Shown: in pieces, positions 34,267-42,208 of the stretch
Layout of the letters: every line of letters starts with the position of its first letter
How positions within the stretch are numbered: position 1 is the first letter of the stretch
NCBI GenBank assembly: GCA_045657945.1
Contig: JAZOUB010000054.1
Span: 13,853-77,852 of the forward strand
DNA length: 64,000 bases
Source of the DNA: HGM04593 sp045657945
Lineage (GTDB): Bacteria > Bacteroidota > Bacteroidia > Bacteroidales > Bacteroidaceae
Direction of reading: 5' to 3'
Position numbers and translations under genes: made by a program
Notes under the pieces: model-generated
The model's database searches: none
What the model saw: only the letters and a program-made list of their open reading frames with translations
Told to the model about the DNA's origin: nothing

Positions 34267-37200
34267 ATGGCACAGTATAACACCATAGCAGAATCAAATA
34301 ATTTCATAGTGCTTGATGACTATGAAAAGTACTCAGTGCTAAATGAGCCTTCTGTTGTGTATCAAACAGAGGCATCGCTTGAACATGAGTTTATTCAAGA
34401 TTTAAAGAATCAAGGTTATGAGTATTTGCCAGATTTGAATACCCCGAAATCACTGCTTGCCAATGTGCGAATGCAACTTCAAGCACTCAACGATGTTGTC
34501 TTTACAGATAGCGAATGGGAGCGATATGTAGAAGAATATCTTGATAAACCAAGCGATTCTCTCGTCGAGAAAACAAGAAAAATCCAAGATGATTATATAT
34601 ATGATTTCGTCTTTGATGATGGCCATATTAAAAACATCTATTTGGTAGACAAGCAGAATCTATCAAGAAACAAGGTTCAAGTTATCAGGCAGTTTGTGCA
34701 AGAAGGATCACAACTTAATCGTTATGATGTGACAATCTTGGTTAATGGATTGCCTTTGGTTCAAGTTGAGCTTAAGAAACGAGGTGTAGCAATTAGAGAA
34801 GCATTCAATCAAGTACATCGCTATTCAAAAGAGAGTTTTAACACAAAGAACTCTTTATACAAGTATATCCAAATTTTTGTTATCTCTAATGGCACAGATA
34901 GCCGATATTTTGCCAATACTGTAGAGCGAAACAAGAATAGCTTTGACTTTACAATGAATTGGGCCAAGGCAAACAACTCATTGATTAAAGACTTGAAGGA
35001 TTTTACTGCAACATTCTTTCAAAAGAATACTTTACTGAATGTAATACTGACATATTCAGTATTTGATTCAAACAATACGTTGCTGATAATGCGACCATAT
35101 CAGATTGCTGCAACGGAGAGAATACTATGGAAAATCAAAAGCTCATATCAGGCAAAGAGATGGTCTACTACAGAAGGCGGTGGATATATTTGGCATACAA
35201 CAGGTTCTGGTAAGACTCTTACGAGCTTTAAAGCTGCAAGGTTGGCTACTCAACTCGATTTCATAGATAAAGTATTCTTTGTTGTCGATAGAAAGGATCT
35301 TGACTATCAAACGATGAAAGAATATCAGCGATTCTCTCCCGATAGTGTGAATGGTTCAGAAAGTACTGCCGGCCTGAGACGAAACATAGATAAAGATGAC
35401 AACAAGATTATAGTCACCACTATTCAGAAGCTAAATAATCTGATGAAGAGCGAAAACGATTTGCCCATTTATCAGAAACAAGTTGTATTTATCTTTGATG
35501 AAGCACATCGCTCACAGTTTGGTGAAGCACAAAAGCTATTAAAGAAAAAGTTTAAGAAATACTATCAGTTTGGCTTTACAGGAACTCCAATCTTCCCTGA
35601 AAATGCACTTGGTTCTGATACCACTGCGAGTGTGTTCGGAAGAGAGTTGCATTCGTATGTTATTACAGATGCCATTCGTGATGAAAAAGTCTTAAAATTC
35701 AAGGTCGATTATAACAATGTTCGTCCTCGATTCAAAGGAATCGAAACGGAACAAGATGAAAAAAAGTTAAGTGCGGCAGAAAACAAGTCTGCGCTGCTTC
35801 ACCCCGCACGTATCAAAGAAATATCTCAATATATATTAGATAATTTCAAGATAAAAACTCATCGAAGTATAGGTGCTAATAAGGGTTTTAATGCGATGTT
35901 TGCTGTTAGCGGTATTGATGCGGCTAAGTGTTATTATGAAGAGTTAAATAATCTTCAAAAGGGTTCTGATAAGCCATTAAAGATAGCAACAATTTTTTCG
36001 TTTGCGGCCAATGAAGAACAGTCGGCAATTGGTGAAATTCTGGATGAGAACTTTGAGCCCACAGCAATGGATATTAGTGCAAAAGAGTTCTTGACTAATG
36101 CCATTAACGATTATAATGCTATGTTTAAGACAAGTTTTGGAGTTGACAGTAGAGAATTCCAAAACTATTATAGAGATCTTGCCAAACGAGTAAAGAATAA
36201 GGAAATAGACCTTGTCATTGTTGTTGGTATGTTCCTTACAGGTTTTGATGCACCTTCATTAAATACTTTATTTGTTGATAAAAATTTACGTTATCACGGA
36301 CTAATCCAGGCATTCTCTCGTACAAACAGAATTTTTGATGCAACAAAGACATTCGGTAATATCGTTACATTTAGAGATTTAGAACAACATACAATTGATG
36401 CTATAACTCTATTTGGAGATAGTAATACTAGAAATGTAGTGCTCGAAAGAAGTTACAAAGAATATTTGGAAGGATTTAAGGATATTGTTACGGGTGAAGC
36501 CCGTAGAGGATATATTGAGGTTGTAAAAGAGTTGAATGAACGATTCCCCGATGTTGATAAGATAGAGACAGAGCAGGATAAAAAGGATTTTTCTAAACTC
36601 TTTGGAGAGTATTTACGAATCGAGAATATTTTGCAGAACTATGATGAATACACTCATCTTAAGGCTTTGCAAACGATAGACTTGAGCAATCCTAATGCTG
36701 TTGAGGAGTTTAAAAATACATATTTCGTAACAGATGAGAATATTAAGGATATGCAACAGGTAGAAATATTGTCTGAACGAGCCGTTCAAGATTACAAATC
36801 TACTTATAACGATATTAGAGATTGGTTAAAACGTGAGAAAGAAGGTGTTGCTGCCGAGAAATCTAAGATCGATTGGAATGATGTTGTTTTTGAAATAGAT
36901 TTGCTCAATTCTCAAGAAATAAACTTGGATTATATATTGGAATTAATTTTTGAGAAGAATAATAAGACTAAAGATAAAACTGCATTAATTGAAGAGATAC
37001 GAGGTGTAATTCGTGCAAGTGTTGGTAATAGAGCAAAGGAAAGTCTTATTGTTGACTTTATTAACGAAACAAATCTAGACACTATTACAGACAAAGCTAG
37101 TATTATTGAATCATTCTTTGAATATGCACAAGGTAAACAAAAACAAGAGGCATCAGAGTTGATTGCATCGGAGAATCTAAATGAAGAAGAAGCAAAACGA

Positions 37201-37374
37201 TACATTACTGTTTCGTTAAAGCGTGAGCTTGTCAGTGAGAATGGAACAGACTTTAATAGTATTTTACCCAAGATGAGTCCACTGAATCCTATGTACCTGA
37301 CTAAGAAACATAAGGTATTTCAGTTGATTGCCGCATTCGTGGAGAAGTTCAAAGGAGTCGGAGGTACACTATAA
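34267..37374 (+). CDS. hsdR: Type I restriction endonuclease subunit HsdR
   Basis: DNA translocase/nuclease subunit of 1035 aa from the ATG at 34267, right after the prrC end. The N-terminal PD-(D/E)xK nuclease has YDVTILVNGLPLVQVELKK. The superfamily 2 motor has Walker A WHTTGSGKT, DEAH in IFDEAHRSQFG, motif III FTGTP and motif VI-like QAFSRTNR. The C-terminal helical domain that docks on the methyltransferase is present. Full length. With HsdM and HsdS it cuts unmethylated DNA at a distance, and phage inhibitors of it would release PrrC in an intact prr system. Confidence 0.96.
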   Translation: MAQYNTIAESNNFIVLDDYEKYSVLNEPSVVYQTEASLEHEFIQDLKNQGYEYLPDLNTPKSLLANVRMQLQALNDVVFTDSEWERYVEEYLDKPSDSLVEKTRKIQDDYIYDFVFDDGHIKNIYLVDKQNLSRNKVQVIRQFVQEGSQLNRYDVTILVNGLPLVQVELKKRGVAIREAFNQVHRYSKESFNTKNSLYKYIQIFVISNGTDSRYFANTVERNKNSFDFTMNWAKANNSLIKDLKDFTATFFQKNTLLNVILTYSVFDSNNTLLIMRPYQIAATERILWKIKSSYQAKRWSTTEGGGYIWHTTGSGKTLTSFKAARLATQLDFIDKVFFVVDRKDLDYQTMKEYQRFSPDSVNGSESTAGLRRNIDKDDNKIIVTTIQKLNNLMKSENDLPIYQKQVVFIFDEAHRSQFGEAQKLLKKKFKKYYQFGFTGTPIFPENALGSDTTASVFGRELHSYVITDAIRDEKVLKFKVDYNNVRPRFKGIETEQDEKKLSAAENKSALLHPARIKEISQYILDNFKIKTHRSIGANKGFNAMFAVSGIDAAKCYYEELNNLQKGSDKPLKIATIFSFAANEEQSAIGEILDENFEPTAMDISAKEFLTNAINDYNAMFKTSFGVDSREFQNYYRDLAKRVKNKEIDLVIVVGMFLTGFDAPSLNTLFVDKNLRYHGLIQAFSRTNRIFDATKTFGNIVTFRDLEQHTIDAITLFGDSNTRNVVLERSYKEYLEGFKDIVTGEARRGYIEVVKELNERFPDVDKIETEQDKKDFSKLFGEYLRIENILQNYDEYTHLKALQTIDLSNPNAVEEFKNTYFVTDENIKDMQQVEILSERAVQDYKSTYNDIRDWLKREKEGVAAEKSKIDWNDVVFEIDLLNSQEINLDYILELIFEKNNKTKDKTALIEEIRGVIRASVGNRAKESLIVDFINETNLDTITDKASIIESFFEYAQGKQKQEASELIASENLNEEEAKRYITVSLKRELVSENGTDFNSILPKMSPLNPMYLTKKHKVFQLIAAFVEKFKGVGGTL

Positions 37375-37392
37375 ATAAGGGAAATATAAATT

Positions 37393-38220
37393 ATGGGCAA
37401 AACAGTAACTACATACTTAATTGATGGAGATCCAAAGGGAACTCAATACGCATTTATCAGTAATAAGATTTGCCAAATGTTTATTGTGCCACGTTCCAAC
37501 CTCTCATATCTGAATACGCAAGAGAAGTTGCAGAAGCCGGCATTTTATATTTTGCTTGGCGAGGATGAGGCGACAAAACCGCAGGCATATATTGGCGAAA
37601 CAGAGAACTTCCGTGAACGTGTGAAAGACCATGACAGCAAGAAGTCTTTTTGGCAAAAGGCACTTATATTCGTGTCTAAAGATGCAGACATGACCAAAGC
37701 GGATGTACAGTATTTGGAACATAAGGCAATAGCAGAGGCGAAGAAAGCAAATGTTTTTGTATTGAGCGACAATAAACAAACTCCTAAGGCTCCGAACTTA
37801 CCTGAATATCAACAAGACTCAATGGATGAGTTCTTCGAGGATGTGAAGTTCTTGGCTTCATTCATAGGTTGCAATATCTTTGAGGTGTCAAAGCCCAAAG
37901 CAGAGCATCTGTTCTATACTAATGGTCGTGGTTGTGATGCTAAGGGCTTTTATAGCTCTAATGGCTTTACCGTATTAAAAGGTAGTATCATTGCTAAAAC
38001 AATGGTGCCATCTTTTAACTGGAAAGAAAAACGCGAAAATATGTTGCAGGAGTACACCAAGAATGACGGTGATAAATTAATAATGACCTCTGATAAGACC
38101 TTCTCAAGTCCAAGTACTGCTGCTGATTTTTGTATTGGGAGTAGCAACAACGGTTGGATTGTTTGGAAGGATAAAGACGGTAACACTTTGGATTCAGTTT
38201 ATAGAAAACAGTTGGAATAA
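37393..38220 (+). CDS. GIY-YIG nuclease-like protein with DUF4357
   Basis: A 275-aa protein with a GIY-YIG-type core: FYILLGEDEA then AYIGETENFRERVKDHD (residues 51-85) and a later Glu in QYLEHKAI. The C-terminal domain (SSPSTAADFCIGSSNNGW) is DUF4357. The Gly-Ile-Tyr strand is altered to FYILLG. Proteins of this architecture commonly travel with type I restriction operons. It begins 18 bases after hsdR and is followed after 3 bases by the Fic fusion gene, so it is part of the same transcription unit. Function beyond probable nucleic-acid binding or cleavage is unknown. Confidence 0.82.
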   Translation: MGKTVTTYLIDGDPKGTQYAFISNKICQMFIVPRSNLSYLNTQEKLQKPAFYILLGEDEATKPQAYIGETENFRERVKDHDSKKSFWQKALIFVSKDADMTKADVQYLEHKAIAEAKKANVFVLSDNKQTPKAPNLPEYQQDSMDEFFEDVKFLASFIGCNIFEVSKPKAEHLFYTNGRGCDAKGFYSSNGFTVLKGSIIAKTMVPSFNWKEKRENMLQEYTKNDGDKLIMTSDKTFSSPSTAADFCIGSSNNGWIVWKDKDGNTLDSVYRKQLE

Positions 38221-38223
38221 TCT

Positions 38224-39099
38224 ATGACCAAAATATCCATTCGATTCTACAATGACCGCGAGGTGCGCGCTGTTTGGGATGAGGAGAATTCCAAATGGTG
38301 GTTCTCGGCTATTGATATAATCCGTGCAATCAATAATGAAGCGGATTATGTAAAGGCTGGTAACTATTGGCGCTGGCTCAAGAAGAAACTAACGGGTGAT
38401 GGCGTTCAACTCGTGAGTGTCACTCACGGCTTCAAATTTGAAGCTCCAGATGGTAAGAAGCGTGTAGCTGACGCTCTTGATAATGAGTGTGTACAGATAC
38501 TAGCGAAACATTATCCAAACAATAAAGCCAATGCTTTTCTTGATTGGTTTACTTATAGTGACAACACCGTTGACGGTCAAAGTCGCAAGAAGGCATATTC
38601 GTTGTTTGAGAGTGGCTTGCTGAACACAGTGGAGCCTGGTAGCATCAAGTGCCTACAACAAATTCACGCCTACCTCTTTGGTGGCTTATATGACTTTGCC
38701 GGACAGATACGCACGGTGAACATTGCCAAAGGTGGCTTCCAGTTTGCAATGGTTCAGTTCCTTCCGCAGACACTGGCAACGATTGAGCAGATGCCCGAAT
38801 CTACATTTGAGGAGATTGCCAATAAATACATAGAGATGAATATTGCACACCCGTTCCGTGAGGGCAATGGCCGTGCGACTCGTATTTGGCTCGATTTGAT
38901 TCTCAAAAAGCAATTGCAAAAATGCGTTGATTGGAGCAAGATTGACAAGAACGACTACTTGAATGCGATGCAAAAAAGTGTTGCTGACTCGTCGGACATC
39001 AAGCGGCTGCTGGAGCATGCTTTGACCGACAAAATCAATGACCGCGAGACATTCATGAAGGGTATTGACTATTCGTACTATTACGAGCAGGCAGAGTAG
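38224..39099 (+). CDS. Fic protein with N-terminal Bro-N-like domain
   Basis: A 291-aa fusion. Residues 1 to about 95 resemble the Bro-N DNA-binding domain of phage antirepressors (IRFYNDREVRAVWDEEN, WWFSAIDIIRAI). The remainder is a Fic/DOC domain with the active loop HPFREGNGRATR (209-220). It probably AMPylates a target, with the N-terminal domain giving DNA or operator contact. Last intact gene of the restriction operon. No inhibitory S/TxxxEG motif is evident, so control must come from elsewhere if the enzyme is active. Confidence 0.83.
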   Translation: MTKISIRFYNDREVRAVWDEENSKWWFSAIDIIRAINNEADYVKAGNYWRWLKKKLTGDGVQLVSVTHGFKFEAPDGKKRVADALDNECVQILAKHYPNNKANAFLDWFTYSDNTVDGQSRKKAYSLFESGLLNTVEPGSIKCLQQIHAYLFGGLYDFAGQIRTVNIAKGGFQFAMVQFLPQTLATIEQMPESTFEEIANKYIEMNIAHPFREGNGRATRIWLDLILKKQLQKCVDWSKIDKNDYLNAMQKSVADSSDIKRLLEHALTDKINDRETFMKGIDYSYYYEQAE

Positions 39100-39118
39100 T
39101 AAATTAGACACTAATCGA

Positions 39119-39250
39119 ACTGTAAAGAATTCCTTATTAGTTCAAACAGAGGGGTCTCGTAAGGTTGAACGAGAGGTAGAGCATTACAACCTCGATATGA
39201 TTAACGCTCTAGGTTATCATACACAGCCACAAGTGGCCAAACATTTCTAA
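39119..39250 (+). pseudogene. Remnant of a RhuM-family gene
   Basis: The reading frame here encodes SLLVQTEGSRKVEREVEHY followed by NLDMINALGYHTQPQVAKHF and a stop. This matches the central conserved part of RhuM virulence-family proteins (VQTEGxRxVxRxxxHYNLDxIxxxGYR). Both the start and the C-terminal half are missing. It lies at the right end of the island, 160 bases before core genes resume. Confidence 0.6.
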
Positions 39251-39259
39251 TCCAAACAC

Positions 39260-39565
39260 ATGGACATACGCAAGCAGATTGAAGAATCGACCGTTATCAC
39301 TCCGTTTCAAAGGCGGGTGTATCTGGAACTGTTGAATGTTCCGGAGGGGGAGACTATCACTTATGGCGAGCTTGCAAGGCGCGTCGGGTGCCGCAGTGCA
39401 CAGGCTGTGGGACAGGCGTTGAAGCGCAACCCGTTTGCACCCATGGTGCCGTGTCATCGCGTGGTGGCTGCCGACGGTTCAATAGGCGGTTACTTTGGCG
39501 AGCGCGCCGGTGAACAGATTGAGCGCAAGCGTGCGCTGATTGAGGCGGAGCGCAACGCCCAATAG
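39260..39565 (+). CDS. MGMT/ATL-type DNA-binding alkyltransferase domain protein
   Basis: A 101-aa protein made only of the C-terminal helix-turn-helix domain of O6-alkylguanine DNA alkyltransferase. It contains the DNA-binding helix SAQAVGQALKRNP and the active-site string PCHRVV. Alkyltransferase-like proteins usually replace this Cys by Trp; here the Cys is kept, so repair of alkylated guanine is possible, but the N-terminal domain is absent. First core-like gene to the right of the defence island. Confidence 0.88.
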   Translation: MDIRKQIEESTVITPFQRRVYLELLNVPEGETITYGELARRVGCRSAQAVGQALKRNPFAPMVPCHRVVAADGSIGGYFGERAGEQIERKRALIEAERNAQ

Positions 39566-39691
39566 GCCATTGACGCCGCCATCTCTTCCGTGTTTTGCCG
39601 GACGTAAACATTTGCCAAGCAAAAACAGTCTAACATGCAAAAACATTGAAAGTTTTTTGTATCTTCGCACATAATCAAGTAATGGAAAGTT

Positions 39692-40690
39692 ATGAAAGAG
39701 TATGTTGCTTCTGATGCGAGATATGCCGCTGCCAAAAAGGTTTATCGCCGTTGCGGTAACAGCGGTGTGTTGTTGCCAAAGGTGAGTCTTGGTTTCTGGC
39801 AGAACTTCGGTGCGAACGCCTCGTACGAGAATTGCCGCGACATTGTGCATCTTGCATTCGACAACGGTGTCACTCACCTTGACCTTGCCAACAACTACGG
39901 CCCGCCTCCGGGTGCTGCCGAGGAGATGCTCGGGCGCATGCTGAAGCAGGACTTCGCATCGCACCGCGACGAGCTTTTCATTGCCACAAAAGCCGGCTAT
40001 GACATGTGGCAGGGGCCTTACGGCAGCTGGGGTTCACGCAAGCACCTTATGGCAAGCCTTGACCAGAGTCTCAAGCGCCTGCAACTCGACTATATCGACC
40101 TTTTCTACATTCACCGCTACGACCCTGTCACTCCGCTCGACGAGACACTGCAGGCACTGGTGGATATTGTACGCGCCGGCAAGGCTCTCTACATTGGCAT
40201 ATCGCGCTGGCCGCTTGATGCCCTAAAGTATGCAAACGAGTTCCTGCGCAAACAGGGCGTACTGCCATTGATTTTCCAGGGACGCCTTAACCTGCTCGAC
40301 CGCGCAGTGCAGGAGGAGGGAATCCCTGCCTACTGCAAGGAGAATGGCATAGGGTTCATCTCGTTCTCGGCACTTGCACAGGGCTTGCTCACATCGCGCT
40401 ACCTCAACGGCATTCCGGCAGGGTCAAGAATGACTCTTGGCGGTTCATTGCAACAGGAAAAACTATCGCCACAGCTACTGGAATACCTGAACACACTCAA
40501 CGCAATAGCCGTTGAACGCGGCGAGACACTCGCTACAATGTCACTTGCCTGGGTGCTTGCACAGGAGGGTGTGACATCGGTACTGGTGGGTGCGCGCACT
40601 CCCGAGCAGTTTGCCGAGTCCTTGCGCTGCATGGATGTAGCACAGGAGATTTGCAAAGAACTGCCACTCTACCACCACAAGGTATTCTAA
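39692..40690 (+). CDS. Aldo/keto reductase (YghZ-like L-glyceraldehyde-3-phosphate reductase)
   Basis: NADPH-dependent reductase of 332 aa with a TIM barrel. The catalytic set appears in THLDLANNYGPPPGAAEE (Asp and Tyr), IATKAGYDMW (Lys) and FYIHRYDP (His). The PPPGAAEE-GRML strings and length match E. coli YghZ, which detoxifies L-glyceraldehyde 3-phosphate. A weak TATCTTCG box at 39660-39667 may be its promoter. No operon partner. Confidence 0.88.
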   Translation: MKEYVASDARYAAAKKVYRRCGNSGVLLPKVSLGFWQNFGANASYENCRDIVHLAFDNGVTHLDLANNYGPPPGAAEEMLGRMLKQDFASHRDELFIATKAGYDMWQGPYGSWGSRKHLMASLDQSLKRLQLDYIDLFYIHRYDPVTPLDETLQALVDIVRAGKALYIGISRWPLDALKYANEFLRKQGVLPLIFQGRLNLLDRAVQEEGIPAYCKENGIGFISFSALAQGLLTSRYLNGIPAGSRMTLGGSLQQEKLSPQLLEYLNTLNAIAVERGETLATMSLAWVLAQEGVTSVLVGARTPEQFAESLRCMDVAQEICKELPLYHHKVF

Positions 40691-40801
40691 TCACATTGGG
40701 GTGCAAGCCCCGATAAGACTCCGCCATCCACTAGCACAGCAATGAATGGCACCAATCACCACACATGCAACAAAGCCACAAATGACTAAATAAAAAACAC
40801 A

Positions 40802-42202
40802 ATGGAAATCATATTAGCAATAATAACAGGAACAGTGCTGGGCGCTGTTGTAGGCATCGTTTTTGCACGTAGCAAAAGCAAGGAGCTACAGAACACAGCC
40901 GACAAACTCAAATGGCAGCTTGACAGCGAGAGAGCCAATGCCGAGCAGGCTGCAGTGAACTTTCAACAACAGATAGCAAGCACAAAGAGCGAGGCCAAGG
41001 AGCAGATTGAGACGATAAAGGCTGACTGCGAGAAGCGCATTGCCGAGGCAAAGAGCGACGCCGATAGACAGGCGCGTGAGGCTATGGCGGCACAGGAGAA
41101 GAGACACGAACAGGCGACAAAGGCTCAGCAGGAACTTTTTGACGAGACAATGGCAAAGGTCACTGCACAGGTGAAGAACGCTACCGACGAGATGCTCAAA
41201 CAGAGACAGAAGGAGTTTGCCGAGTCGAGCAATACCAATCTGGGACAGATTGTGACCCCACTGCGCGAGACCATCGAGAAGATGAAGCAGACAATGAGCG
41301 ACAACACCTTGAAGCATGCCGAGCTGAGCAGCGAAATGAAGGCGAACCTGGAGAACATGATGAAGCACAGCGTGGCTGCCAAGGAGAGCGCCGACGAACT
41401 TGCGCGCGTGTTCAAGCACAGGAGCAAGATACAGGGCGACTGGGGCGAGCGCGTGCTGGGCGAGTTGCTGGAGTCACAAGGCTTGACACAGGGCGTACAC
41501 TACGAGACACAGGCGACCATACGCGATGCAGCCGGCAATGTGGTACGCACCGACACCGGCGGTAACCTGCGCCCCGATGTGATAATGCACATTGACAACA
41601 ACCGCGAGATTATCATTGACTCAAAGGTGTCACTGACAGCCTTCATGGACTACATAAATGCCGAGAACGAGGACGACCGCCAAAAGCACCTAAAAGCACA
41701 TATCGATAGCATACAGAAGCATGTGAAGGAGTTGTCGAAGAAGGACTACTCGTCATACATCAAGGCTCCGAAGGTGAAGATGGACTATGTTATAATGTTC
41801 GTGCCACACACCGGTGCATTGTGGACTGCGCTCAACGCACAGCCCGACCTGTGGCGCAAGGCTATGGAGATGAACGTGTTCATTGCCGACGAGCAGACAC
41901 TCTTTGCAGCATTGAGAATGATTAACCTCACATGGACCCACATTGCACAGGCCGAGAACCACGAGAAGGTATATGAGCTTGCAAATGAACTGCTCGACAG
42001 GGTGGGCAAGTTCATGAAGAGCTATGAAAGCATCGGCAAGGCGATAAAGAGCGCACAGGATGCATACGACGAGGGAGGCAAGAAACTGACTCCCGGCGGA
42101 CAGAGCATAATACAGACCTGTGCAAAGCTCGAGAAACTGGGTGCGAAGCAGAACAGCAAGAACCCTATCAGGCAGCTCGATTCGGCAACGGGGATAGAAT
42201 AA
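40802..42202 (+). CDS. rmuC: DNA recombination protein RmuC
   Basis: A 466-aa protein with an N-terminal membrane anchor (IILAIITGTVLGAVVGIVFA), a long coiled coil (about 30-200) and the RmuC nuclease-like domain (GDWGERVLGELLES, RPDVIMHIDN, IIDSKVSL, VIMFVPHTGAL). RmuC limits inverted-repeat recombination and has been linked to defence against foreign DNA. Full length. It converges on the dipeptidase fusion with only 6 bases between them. Confidence 0.93.
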   Translation: MEIILAIITGTVLGAVVGIVFARSKSKELQNTADKLKWQLDSERANAEQAAVNFQQQIASTKSEAKEQIETIKADCEKRIAEAKSDADRQAREAMAAQEKRHEQATKAQQELFDETMAKVTAQVKNATDEMLKQRQKEFAESSNTNLGQIVTPLRETIEKMKQTMSDNTLKHAELSSEMKANLENMMKHSVAAKESADELARVFKHRSKIQGDWGERVLGELLESQGLTQGVHYETQATIRDAAGNVVRTDTGGNLRPDVIMHIDNNREIIIDSKVSLTAFMDYINAENEDDRQKHLKAHIDSIQKHVKELSKKDYSSYIKAPKVKMDYVIMFVPHTGALWTALNAQPDLWRKAMEMNVFIADEQTLFAALRMINLTWTHIAQAENHEKVYELANELLDRVGKFMKSYESIGKAIKSAQDAYDEGGKKLTPGGQSIIQTCAKLEKLGAKQNSKNPIRQLDSATGIE

Positions 42203-42208
42203 CAATGC

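Noticed and set aside
26846..39259. Integrative element with integrase
   Set aside because: No integrase, transposase, relaxase or matching end repeats around the island.
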